Source: CBDVBD01 sp965372135
GTDB taxonomy: Bacteria > Electryoneota > RPQS01 > CBDVBD01
Direction: 5' to 3'
DNA length: 33,858 nt
Assembly (NCBI GenBank): GCA_965372135.1
Contig: CBDVBD010000016.1
Coordinates: 1-33,858 of the forward strand
Shown here: piece after piece, positions 8,108 through 16,519 of the stretch
Layout of the letters: every line of letters starts with the position of its first letter
How positions within the stretch are numbered: the stretch's first letter is position 1
Made by a program: the position numbers and the translations under genes
Notes under the pieces: generated by a model
Database searches by the model: none
What the model saw: only the letters and a program-made list of their open reading frames with translations
Told to the model about the DNA's origin: nothing

Positions 8108-11100
8108 ATGAGTGCAGCGACCGGTAAAGATGGAATAGTGATGTTAAGGCAATGGTTGTCCCGGCTGCGCCATCGGGGGAAATTATTGGCATTAAGCAGC
8201 GGCGGGATATGGACGGGAGTTATTGTGGTGGCACTGCTGATGGTGATACCGGTGCTGGAGGCGGTATTCCGGTTTACTCCATCCGGTCGGTGGGCGTTGG
8301 TGATTGTATCGGCAGGTTTAGCGGGGATTGTGGCGTTGCTTGGGGTGTTGAGTCCAACAGTTTCGCTGATGTTCCTAAAGACCAAACCGCGGGATCAGGC
8401 GCTGGCACGGTTGGTGGGACGGAAGGTGCCCGATATTCGGGACCGGTTGTTAAATGCGCTGCAATTGGGGCGGATGTTCGACAATCCCCGGGAGCAGTAC
8501 AGCCAGGATTTGGCGGTGGAAGCGATTGACCGGGTGGCGGAGGATTTGGATGCGGTGGAACTCAAGCAAGTTCGGGGTACGGATGGGGTGTCGAGGGCGT
8601 TTAAGGTGTTAGGGGGCACGGCAGCAGCGCTGGCAGTGGTGTATTTGATCGGGAGTGCGCCACTCATGGCGTCGCTTAATCGATTGTCGCATCCGTCGAA
8701 GGATTTCCCCCGCCCGATGCCGTTCCAGTTGTTGGTGTCGCCGGGGGATACCAAAGCATTGAAGGGGGATACGGTGTCGGTGGAAGTGGTGGCGCAGGGC
8801 GGTGTGCCGAAACAGGTACAGCTATTTACGCTGTTGGATTCTCGCAAGGAACCGGACGAATACCTGCTGGATGCCGTGATGGATACGGTGTTTCGGTATC
8901 AGTTGGGACCGGTGCGGGAATCGATGAAATATTGGGTGAAATCGGGACCGGTGACGGCGGGTCCTTATCATCTATTGGTTCGGGAACGTCCGTTCGTGCG
9001 CAGTCTGCAGGCAAAGGTGATTCCGCCGGCGTATTCGAAACTGCCGGTGACATTTGGGGAAGATAATGTGGGGGATGTGACGGCGCTCCTGGGTTCCAAG
9101 GTGGATCTGTTCGCCCAGGCGAATCTGGAATTGGCAGAGGGGTGGTTGGAGATAGTGACGGCGGAAGGGGACAGCAGCCGCCAGGATTTGGAGGTGCTGG
9201 GGAATCGGCTCAACGGGCAGTTGTCGGTGATGGAAGATTTCGTGTACCGGATTCGGCTGCAGGATTATGAAGGGATTACGGACCGGGATCCGATTTGGTA
9301 CCGGGTGACGACGCTTCTGGACCGGGAACCGGTTGTGAAAATCGTACAGCCGCCAGGGGATGTAGAAGTGACGGACGCAATGTTGATTCCGATGTTGGTG
9401 GAAGCGTTGGATGATTTCGGGATTTCCAAGATGGCGCTACGCTTCCATCTCGCCAATATCATGGATCCGGAAGATTTGAGTCTGGATGATTACAAGTCGG
9501 TGGATTTGAAGTACTTGGTTGACAATGATGGGCTAGTGCGCAGTGACTGGCTGTGGGATTTGGACCCGTTGAATTTGCTGCCGGAAGACCAGGTGTCGTT
9601 CTATGTGGAAGTGTGGGACAATGATGTGGTCAGCGGACCCAAGCGGGGGCGCAGTGAGTTGTTGACGATCAGGTATCCGTCGTTGGAGGATTTATACGCC
9701 GAGACCAATCAGACCCAGGAAGATATGGCGGAAGAGTTGATGGAAACGTTGGAAGCGGCTCAGGAATTGGCGGAGGCGATGGAGGAAATCACCGAAGAGT
9801 GGAAGCGAAACCCTGAAATGACGTGGGAGGAGGAACAACGACTGGAACAGGTGATGCAGCGGCAGCAGGAGTTGTCGGAAACGGTGCAGGAAATCCAGCA
9901 GCAAATGGAGGAGATGATCAGCAGCCTACAGGAAAATTCGTTATTTACTCAGGAGACGCTGGAAAAATACATGGAACTGCAGGAGTTGTTCCAGCGGGTA
10001 GCCACTGAAGAATTGCAGGAGGCGATGCGGAAGCTGCAGGAGGCGATGCAGCAGCAGAACCCGGAAGATTTGTTACGGGCAATGGAAGAATTCCAGTTGA
10101 CGCAGGAACAGTTCGAAAAGGCGTTGGACCGGTCATTGAACATATTGAAACAATTGGAATTGGAAATGAAGATGGATGAACTGGTGAAGCGGGTGGATGA
10201 GTTATTGGAGCGCCAGGAATCCATCAATCAGGAATTGGATGGGGCGAAGGACGACCAGTCCCTGAACGAATTGGCGGAACAGGAAAGCGATATGGCGTCG
10301 GATATGGAATCGTTGGAAAAGGAATTCCAGAAGGCGCAGGAGATGGCGGAAGATGCCATGGGACAGCAGCCGCAGGAGATGCAGGACATCGACCAGTTCT
10401 TGGATCAGGAACAACTGCCCACGCAGATGCAGTCGATGGCGTCGTCTATGTCCAGCCAGCAAAAGAGTTCGTGCAAGAAAAAAGGGGGAAAAATATCCAG
10501 CGACCTGAATCAGTTAAGCCAGATGATGCAGTCGGCGAAGCAGAGTATCATGCAGCAGAAGATGGATGAGCTGCTGGCGGCATTGGAACGCGCCACAGCG
10601 AATTTGCTGCGGTTGTCGTTTGGGCAGGAAGGGGTGCTGGACGAGGCTCAGGATTTGGACGCCGCCAGTCCGCGGTTTGACGATGTGGCGACACGGCAGC
10701 AGGATATGCGGTCGGGGTTGACGCGGGTGGCGGATTCGGTGTATGCGATTTCCCGGGAGACGTTTTTTATCAGCCCGCAGATCGGAGCGGCGCTGGGGGA
10801 AGCGATGCAGAAAATGGACAACAGTATCAATGGGTGCAATCTGCGGGACCCACGTCGGGTGGCGCAGAGCGGAAGGGCTGCGATGGGAGCCTTGAACCGG
10901 TCGGTGATACTGATGCAGCAAGCGGCGGATCAGATGTCCAAATCGTGTTCCTCCACCGGTGGGGAAGAAATGATGAAGCAGTTGTCGCAGATGTCGTGTC
11001 AGCAGGAAGGGTTGAACCAGAACACCATGTCGCTGTTCCAGGGCAACCAGGGGCAATGGTCGATGCAGGAACAGCGTACTATGCGGCGGCTGGCGGCAGA

Positions 11101-11506
11101 ACAGGGGCAGCTTCAGAAGTCGTTGGAGGAATTGGCGCGGGAAGCGAACGAAACGGAAAATATGATGGGAAGGCTGGACGAGGTGGGGAAGCAGATGGGG
11201 GATGTGGCTCAGGAATTGCAGGATTTGAATTTGAACGAACGGACGCTCCGGCGGCAGGAGAAGATTTTAACGCGGTTATTGGATGCCCAGCGGTCGGTCA
11301 GGGAGCGGGAATACAGCCCGAAACGGAAGTCGCGCACCGGCGAGGATATAGTGCGAATCTCTCCTCGTATGCGCGATCCCCACACCGATGCGGAATCGAT
11401 CCGGCAGGATTTATTGAAGGCGTTGGAAGGGCATTACGTGCGGGATTACGAACGTCTGATCCGGATGTATTTCGACGCCTTGGCAAGGGAAAGTGCAACA
11501 AAATAA
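8108..11506 (+). CDS. DUF4175-like membrane/coiled-coil protein
   Basis: 1132 residues. Two N-terminal membrane helices (about 33-53 and 61-81) and a third near 166-186 precede a region of beta-rich Ig-like character (about 200-520; PFQLLVSPGDTKALKGDTVSV, PPAYSKLP). A long Gln/Glu/Met-rich coiled coil then runs from about 530 to 1080. This matches the layout of the DUF4175 family found in FCB bacteria, whose function is not established. Four regions of the C-terminal half contain cysteines (SSCKKKGG, GCNLRD, KSCSS, MSCQQ), unusual in such a polar coiled coil. The start is uncertain: ATG 8108 has only a weak AGGG upstream, and ATG 8141 is possible. It begins the envelope gene run that continues with the TPR gene, from which it is now separated by the tcmP cassette. 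Confidence 0.75.
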   Translation: MSAATGKDGIVMLRQWLSRLRHRGKLLALSSGGIWTGVIVVALLMVIPVLEAVFRFTPSGRWALVIVSAGLAGIVALLGVLSPTVSLMFLKTKPRDQALARLVGRKVPDIRDRLLNALQLGRMFDNPREQYSQDLAVEAIDRVAEDLDAVELKQVRGTDGVSRAFKVLGGTAAALAVVYLIGSAPLMASLNRLSHPSKDFPRPMPFQLLVSPGDTKALKGDTVSVEVVAQGGVPKQVQLFTLLDSRKEPDEYLLDAVMDTVFRYQLGPVRESMKYWVKSGPVTAGPYHLLVRERPFVRSLQAKVIPPAYSKLPVTFGEDNVGDVTALLGSKVDLFAQANLELAEGWLEIVTAEGDSSRQDLEVLGNRLNGQLSVMEDFVYRIRLQDYEGITDRDPIWYRVTTLLDREPVVKIVQPPGDVEVTDAMLIPMLVEALDDFGISKMALRFHLANIMDPEDLSLDDYKSVDLKYLVDNDGLVRSDWLWDLDPLNLLPEDQVSFYVEVWDNDVVSGPKRGRSELLTIRYPSLEDLYAETNQTQEDMAEELMETLEAAQELAEAMEEITEEWKRNPEMTWEEEQRLEQVMQRQQELSETVQEIQQQMEEMISSLQENSLFTQETLEKYMELQELFQRVATEELQEAMRKLQEAMQQQNPEDLLRAMEEFQLTQEQFEKALDRSLNILKQLELEMKMDELVKRVDELLERQESINQELDGAKDDQSLNELAEQESDMASDMESLEKEFQKAQEMAEDAMGQQPQEMQDIDQFLDQEQLPTQMQSMASSMSSQQKSSCKKKGGKISSDLNQLSQMMQSAKQSIMQQKMDELLAALERATANLLRLSFGQEGVLDEAQDLDAASPRFDDVATRQQDMRSGLTRVADSVYAISRETFFISPQIGAALGEAMQKMDNSINGCNLRDPRRVAQSGRAAMGALNRSVILMQQAADQMSKSCSSTGGEEMMKQLSQMSCQQEGLNQNTMSLFQGNQGQWSMQEQRTMRRLAAEQGQLQKSLEELAREANETENMMGRLDEVGKQMGDVAQELQDLNLNERTLRRQEKILTRLLDAQRSVREREYSPKRKSRTGEDIVRISPRMRDPHTDAESIRQDLLKALEGHYVRDYERLIRMYFDALARESATK

Positions 11507-11563
11507 TGTGGATCGATAATTATTAATAAAACCACTAGTTAAGGTATTATTAGAGGGATACTT

Positions 11564-12412
11564 GTGAAAAAACAACTAAAATATGATGAGATCGGTTATT
11601 GGTCAGAAGTAAAACTAGACATAATAAAGGAATATGCGGCTGCATACTCCACAATTCTGAGTGCGCAAAGGAACCCATCACTAGATCATATTTATATCGA
11701 TGCTTTTGCAGGTGCTGGTGTTCATATGTCGAAGACTAGCGGAGAATTTATCTTAGGCAGTCCACTGAATGCACTAAATGTGAACCCAGCCTTTCGTGAA
11801 TATCATTATATTGACTTAGATGAATTGAAAATAGAATCACTCCAACATTTGGCTGGATCACGTTCTGACGTATTTTATTATCCAGGAGACTGCAATCTAA
11901 TATTACCTGAAAAAGTTCTTCCAAGAGCTCGATATAAGGACTACAGACGTGCACTCTGTATCCTTGATCCTTATGGTCTTCACATAGACTGGGAAGTTAT
12001 ACAAATGTGTGGGCAGATGAGATCCATAGAGATTTTTGTAAATTTCTCCATTGGTGATATGAATAGAAATATATTATGGCGTAATCCAAGTGCAGTATCC
12101 TCGAAACAGACAGATAGAATGAATAAAAGTTGGGGTGACGAATCATGGAGAGATATAGCTTATGTTGAGTCTCCCCAAACAAGTTTGTTTGGAAAAGAAG
12201 AAAGAATCAAAGTGAAGAATGAACAAATGGCTGAAGCTTATCGAAAGCGACTAAAAGAAATTGCTGGCTTCAAGTGTGTTCCAAAACCGATGCCGATGCG
12301 AAACAGTGTGAACTCTGTCGTGTATTATTTGTTCTTTGCATCGCACAAACCCGTGGCAGAGGATATTTTAGAGGCTATTTTCAAGAAATACGAGAATAGG
12401 CAGGTGCTTTAA
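11564..12412 (+). CDS. tcmP: Three-Cys-motif partner protein TcmP
   Basis: 282 residues. It matches the TcmP family by its N-terminus (YDEIGYWSEVKLDIIKEYA), YIDAFAGAG (44-52) and ILDPYGLHIDW (133-143). The order of motifs is that of a Rossmann-fold methyltransferase: D46-x-FAGAG as the cofactor loop, acidic D84/D86 after the second strand, GDCN (108-111), and D135-PYG in the place of motif IV. Methyltransferase activity is an inference. The start is GTG with AGAGGG six bases upstream. Its TAA stop overlaps the ATG of the next gene by one base, which indicates translational coupling to its known genomic partner, the three-Cys protein. Base composition is noticeably more AT-rich than the genes on both sides, so the pair was probably acquired as a unit. 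Confidence 0.88.
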   Translation: MKKQLKYDEIGYWSEVKLDIIKEYAAAYSTILSAQRNPSLDHIYIDAFAGAGVHMSKTSGEFILGSPLNALNVNPAFREYHYIDLDELKIESLQHLAGSRSDVFYYPGDCNLILPEKVLPRARYKDYRRALCILDPYGLHIDWEVIQMCGQMRSIEIFVNFSIGDMNRNILWRNPSAVSSKQTDRMNKSWGDESWRDIAYVESPQTSLFGKEERIKVKNEQMAEAYRKRLKEIAGFKCVPKPMPMRNSVNSVVYYLFFASHKPVAEDILEAIFKKYENRQVL

Positions 12413-13143
12413 TGGCTGGCAATTCTACGATAGAATGGACGGGGCATACTTGGAATCCAATTACTGGATGTACGAAAATTAGTGCCGGATGCAGGAATTG
12501 CTATGCAGAACGGATCGCACATCGGTTACAATCCATGGGACAACCACGGTATGTCAATGGGTTTAAAGCAACTATCCATCCCGATGCACTTTCTATACCG
12601 CTAAAATGGAAGAAACCCAAATTAGTGTTTGTTAATTCCATGAGTGATATGTTTCATGAAGATGTGCCGTTTGAATTTGTGTTGAAAATATTTAAAGTGA
12701 TGGAGCAAGCGTCACACCACATTTTTCAAATACTTACAAAGCGTTCAGAATATATGATGGAAATGAGTCCGAAGATACAGTGGCCATCGAATGTGTGGAT
12801 GGGAATCAGTGCTGAAAATAGTGATAATCTGTATCGGATTGATCATTTGCGACAAATATCTGCAACAGTAAAATTCATTTCTTTTGAACCACTATTGGGT
12901 CCAATTTACAATATTGATTATACAGGGGTTGACTGGGTGATTGTGGGTGGAGAATCTGGACCAAAAGCAAGAGCGATATCACCGGTTTGGGTAGAAAGCA
13001 TACGTATACAAAGTGAAAATGCCGGAGTTCCATTCTTTTTTAAACAATGGGGCGGTAAAAACAAGAAGAAAGCTGGGCGTGAACTTAATGGTAAGATCTG
13101 GAACGAGATGCCTGCATTGACTAGTCCAGTAATGTTAAAATAA
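12412..13143 (+). CDS. Three-Cys-motif protein, DUF5131 (phage Gp37/Gp68 family)
   Basis: 243 residues. The N-terminal signature IEWTGHTWNPITGCTKISAG continues into CRNCYAE, giving C20-x6-C27-x2-C30, the three-Cys motif of DUF5131/Gp37-Gp68 proteins. Later blocks (FVNSMSDMFHEDVPFEFV, FQILTKRSEYM, ISFEPLLGP, VDWVIVGGESGPKARA, PFFFKQWGG) are also family hallmarks. The spacing of Cys residues and the TKR-type strand recall radical-SAM barrels such as spore photoproduct lyase, so an iron-sulfur cluster bound by these cysteines is likely but not proven. The RBS CAGGTG lies inside the end of tcmP, and the ATG overlaps its stop. The family occurs in phages and in bacterial mobile regions, always without a settled function. 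Confidence 0.92.
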   Translation: MAGNSTIEWTGHTWNPITGCTKISAGCRNCYAERIAHRLQSMGQPRYVNGFKATIHPDALSIPLKWKKPKLVFVNSMSDMFHEDVPFEFVLKIFKVMEQASHHIFQILTKRSEYMMEMSPKIQWPSNVWMGISAENSDNLYRIDHLRQISATVKFISFEPLLGPIYNIDYTGVDWVIVGGESGPKARAISPVWVESIRIQSENAGVPFFFKQWGGKNKKKAGRELNGKIWNEMPALTSPVMLK

Positions 13144-13174
13144 TGACAATGAGTGCATTTTTAGGAAAGAATTG

Positions 13175-15073
13175 ATGATATTACGAAAAGGCATATTCTG
13201 GCTATTGTTTGCGACTTTAGTTGTAATTGGAAATGTCGCACTTGCGCAGGAGGTTCGGGAGGGGCAGACGGCGGTGGATGATGGAGAGAAAAAACCACCT
13301 GCGGTGCAATTTCGGCAGCAAAATCAAGAGCAGCGTCTAAGCCGGTCGGCTCGGAGGTTCGAAGATCAAGGGGACTTTGAGCGGGCGATTACACTCTATC
13401 AGAAATTAACGGAATTGAATCCCAACAATCCCGGATATTACGCCGCGATACTTCGTAATTTGCTGTACCTAAAGGATTACCCGCGGGCATTGGATTTGAT
13501 CGAACAGTATAAGCTGCGAAGTGCCGGCAAAACTACTGCGGATATGTTGAGTGGGTTCAGCCTGGAAATCGACCGGGGAGAAGTGCTGCACAAGATGGGG
13601 ATGGCGGATAGTGCGATGGTGTTGTGGCGGCAGGCGTTGGACGGGGTGGGATATAACCAGTCGGCGTACAGCAAAGTTGTGCGCACCATGATGGCGAACC
13701 GGCTGTTGGATGAGGCGGTGGCAATTGTCACCCAAGCTCGGGAACGTGGGGCTAATCCGCGTTTTATGGCAATGGAATTGGCGTTGATTTACCGAGCCAG
13801 GATGGAATACACCGACGCCACCACTGAATTCCTGAAGGTGTACCAGCATCAACCCACCCGCTTTTCGATGGTGCAGAAGGAGTTGTCCCGGTTTCCGGAA
13901 TCCGAAAGCGTGGCGGACAGCGTGATCAAGGCGTTGCGGAATGCGCTGCCGGAAGACCATGACGGAGCGGTGCGGAAGCTGTTGGTGGGGTTTTTGATTC
14001 GGAACCAGCGTTACGACGATGCGCTGCTGGAGGTGCAGATATTGGATTCGTTGTCGAAGCAACCCGGTAAGAACGGGTTTGATTTCGCCCAGTGGTTTCT
14101 GCGGGAAGACCAGATCAGCCACGCCAGGTCGTTGTTTCAGGGCGTGGTGACCAAGGAGCAGGTTCCGGATGGGTTGAAGGTGGCGGCTCGGCTGGGACTG
14201 GCGCGGTGTCTGGAACAGGAAGGGCGTGCGGAAGAAGCGGTTATACAGTACGAAGAATTGGCGCAATTAGGGTTGAGACGTCCTGAAGGCAGGGAAGCCC
14301 GGTTTCGTGCCGGAGTGGTGCGGTTGCATGATTTGGGGAATTTAACGGGGGCTCAGGCGGATTTCCAGGCGTTGTTAGCGGCGGGATTATTCCGGATCGG
14401 CAACCAGGAGGTGGGATTGTGGTTGGGCGATTGCTATGTGATGGGAGGGGATTTGGAGTCAGCAGAGCAGTCCTATGACCAGGCGGTGGGGAGGGGACGT
14501 CAACGTGGGGATTCGGTACCGGCGGTGCTTAATACCCGGCTGGCGCGGCTGGTGTTGTGGCAGGGGCGGTTGTCGGATGCGGCGGAGCGTTTGAAGAATG
14601 TGGTCAGGGGCAAGCTGGATGACGACGATACCAACGATGCCTTAGTGTGGTCGTTGTTTTTGACCGCCGCAAAGGGGGATTCAGAGGCGGTGATACCGTT
14701 TGCCCGGGGGGATTTGATGTCATTTCAGGGGCAGCATCAGGAGGCGATCGACGCGTTCCAGAATGCCCGAGAGGTGACGCCTGGTGGGCGCGTGGCGCAG
14801 GAATCGTTGGTTCGAATTGCCTTAGAGTACCGGGCGTTGGGGCAGCCGGCGTCGGCAGTGGATTCGCTGCGATTGTTTTTGGCGGCGTACCCGAACAGTA
14901 TCAATCGGGATGACGTCCAATTTCTGTTAGGGGATATTCTGCAGCGGGATTTGGGAGATATTCCGGCTGCGATCGAACAGTACGAGCAGTTGTTGATCGA
15001 AAGCCCGGGCGGGATGCACACCGAAGAGGTACGACGGCGGATACGGGAGTTGGAAGCCTATCGGCAATCTTGA
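13175..15073 (+). CDS. Secreted TPR-repeat protein
   Basis: About 632 residues. I chose ATG 13175, which has AGGAAAG five bases upstream, over the TTG one codon earlier. A signal peptide ends near NVALAQ (about residue 24). The rest is helical with tetratricopeptide repeats: RFEDQGDFERAITLYQKLTE and LNPNNPGY near the N-terminus, ARCLEQEGRAEEAVIQYEEL in the middle, and GQHQEAIDAFQNA and DIPAAIEQYEQLL near the end. It is a periplasmic or surface scaffold protein of unknown partner. Upstream DUF4175 and downstream AsnB-like/TldD genes share its strand, GC-rich codon use and export signals, so it probably belongs to the same envelope cluster. Confidence 0.88.
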   Translation: MILRKGIFWLLFATLVVIGNVALAQEVREGQTAVDDGEKKPPAVQFRQQNQEQRLSRSARRFEDQGDFERAITLYQKLTELNPNNPGYYAAILRNLLYLKDYPRALDLIEQYKLRSAGKTTADMLSGFSLEIDRGEVLHKMGMADSAMVLWRQALDGVGYNQSAYSKVVRTMMANRLLDEAVAIVTQARERGANPRFMAMELALIYRARMEYTDATTEFLKVYQHQPTRFSMVQKELSRFPESESVADSVIKALRNALPEDHDGAVRKLLVGFLIRNQRYDDALLEVQILDSLSKQPGKNGFDFAQWFLREDQISHARSLFQGVVTKEQVPDGLKVAARLGLARCLEQEGRAEEAVIQYEELAQLGLRRPEGREARFRAGVVRLHDLGNLTGAQADFQALLAAGLFRIGNQEVGLWLGDCYVMGGDLESAEQSYDQAVGRGRQRGDSVPAVLNTRLARLVLWQGRLSDAAERLKNVVRGKLDDDDTNDALVWSLFLTAAKGDSEAVIPFARGDLMSFQGQHQEAIDAFQNAREVTPGGRVAQESLVRIALEYRALGQPASAVDSLRLFLAAYPNSINRDDVQFLLGDILQRDLGDIPAAIEQYEQLLIESPGGMHTEEVRRRIRELEAYRQS

Positions 15074-15112
15074 CAGAGTGTGAAAGTTAAAAAGTTAAAA
15101 AGTGTGAAAGAT

Positions 15113-15142
15113 GTGGTGTCAGACAAATTTGTCTGACACCAC
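15113..15142. repeat. 30-bp perfect palindrome
   Basis: GTGGTGTCAGACAAA is followed directly by its exact reverse complement, with no loop. A short AAAGTTAA repeat lies before it (about 15083-15099) and there is no T-run after it, so it is not a standard terminator. It resembles GTGTCAGAC-type palindromes that I recall as dispersed extragenic repeats in other bacteria; that link is from memory and unverified. Confidence 0.85.
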
Positions 15143-15198
15143 GCATTATTAATCAATTAAAGCTTGATTTAATACGATGTAATAATTATTTTAAGTTT

Positions 15199-16485
15199 AT
15201 GGATAGGATAAGTTGTATTCGGAAGTGGCTGTTGGTTGTTCTTTTGATTGGGGTGCTGGGGATGCCGGTGGTGTCTCCGGCGCAGAAGATATTGATTCCG
15301 ATGGATTTGACACAGACGGATCATCTGAAAGCCTACGGGGTGGCGTATTGGGTGCTTCAGCACGGGATCAACGTGGAGTGGCTGCTTAATTACCGTGACG
15401 GATCGTTTTTGCTGGATGCGTTTCCAGAGTTGGAACGGGAATGCCGGCTTCGTGGGGTGGTTTATCAGACGGTGTCCGGATCGCAGGTAGCCAGTATTTA
15501 TGCCACCATAGAGCAGCAGAACATGGAAAATGTGCTGCTGGAAAAAGCGCCCAAGGTGGGGGTGTATGTGCCGCCCACCGCGGAACCGTGGGATGATGCA
15601 GTAAGGCTGGTGTTGGAGTATGCGGAAATTCCTTATGAATCACTGTATGACGAGGAGGTGCTTCTGGGGAAGTTGAGTGAATACGACTGGCTGCATCTAC
15701 ATCACGAGGATTTCACCGGGCAGTACGGGAAGTTTTATGCCATGTACCGCCATGCAGCGTGGTACATGGAGCGGCAAGCCAATTATGAAGACAGGGCTCA
15801 GCGGTTGGGTTTCGACAAGGTATCACGGGAAAAGCTGGTGGTGGCGCATGGAATACGGACGTATGTGCGGCAGGGGGGATTCATGTTTGCCATGTGTTCG
15901 GCGACGGATAGTTACGACATTGCATTGGCGGCGGCTGGAACCGACATTTGTCATGCCGTGTTCGACGGGGATGCTCCCGATCCGGACTGCCAGGAGAAGC
16001 TGGATTATTCCAAGTGTTTTGCTTTCGAGAATTTCCGGTTGATTACCGATCCGATGGTGTACGAATTTTCCGATATCGATGTGACTCCGTTGACCGGGAG
16101 GTCGCCGCGGGGGGATGCCGGGGATTATTTCACGTTGTTCGAGTTTTCGGCGAAAGTGGATCCGGTGCCGACCATGCTGACCCAATGTCATACCTCGGTG
16201 ATCAAGGGATTTATGGGGCAGACCACGGCGTTTCGGAAATCGCTACTGAAGCGGTCAGTGACCATTTTGGGCGAGGTGGAAGGGGCGGACGAGGTCAAGT
16301 ACATTCATGGGAATACCGGGAAGGGGACGTTTACGTTTTACGGGGGGCATGATCCGGAAGATTACCGGCATCAAGTGGGCGACCCGCCTACCAATCTCAC
16401 CCTATACAAAAACTCACCAGGATACCGGCTGATTTTAAATAATATCCTATTTCCCGCAGCTAAGAAGAAGAAACAGAAGACATAA
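15199..16485 (+). CDS. Exported 'asparagine synthetase B'-like family protein
   Basis: 428 residues with a signal peptide ending near VVSPAQ (about 29). The mature N-terminus KILIPMDLTQTDHLKAYGVA and the blocks YDWLHLHHEDFTGQYGKFYA and GGFMFAMCSATDSYDIALAA mark a family found across FCB bacteria and often labelled asparagine synthetase B. That label is doubtful: there is no N-terminal Cys nucleophile and no ATP-pyrophosphatase motif. The GGFMFAMCSA stretch, with C233, looks like the nucleophile elbow of a class I glutamine amidotransferase-like fold, so a hydrolase is possible. No Shine-Dalgarno is visible before ATG 15199. It sits 34 bases before the tldD-like gene, with which it is probably co-transcribed. 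Confidence 0.8.
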   Translation: MDRISCIRKWLLVVLLIGVLGMPVVSPAQKILIPMDLTQTDHLKAYGVAYWVLQHGINVEWLLNYRDGSFLLDAFPELERECRLRGVVYQTVSGSQVASIYATIEQQNMENVLLEKAPKVGVYVPPTAEPWDDAVRLVLEYAEIPYESLYDEEVLLGKLSEYDWLHLHHEDFTGQYGKFYAMYRHAAWYMERQANYEDRAQRLGFDKVSREKLVVAHGIRTYVRQGGFMFAMCSATDSYDIALAAAGTDICHAVFDGDAPDPDCQEKLDYSKCFAFENFRLITDPMVYEFSDIDVTPLTGRSPRGDAGDYFTLFEFSAKVDPVPTMLTQCHTSVIKGFMGQTTAFRKSLLKRSVTILGEVEGADEVKYIHGNTGKGTFTFYGGHDPEDYRHQVGDPPTNLTLYKNSPGYRLILNNILFPAAKKKKQKT

Positions 16486-16519
16486 AATCAAAGATTTGAA
16501 ATCCCAAACTGGAGGAATT

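Noticed and set aside
10834..11526. 230-codon + strand frame overlapping the end of the DUF4175-like gene
   Set aside because: Gly-rich shadow in another frame of a coiled-coil gene; no domain or start signal.
13469..14266. 265-codon open frame opposite the TPR gene
   Set aside because: Shadow frame; composition rich in His, Arg, Gln and no recognisable domain.
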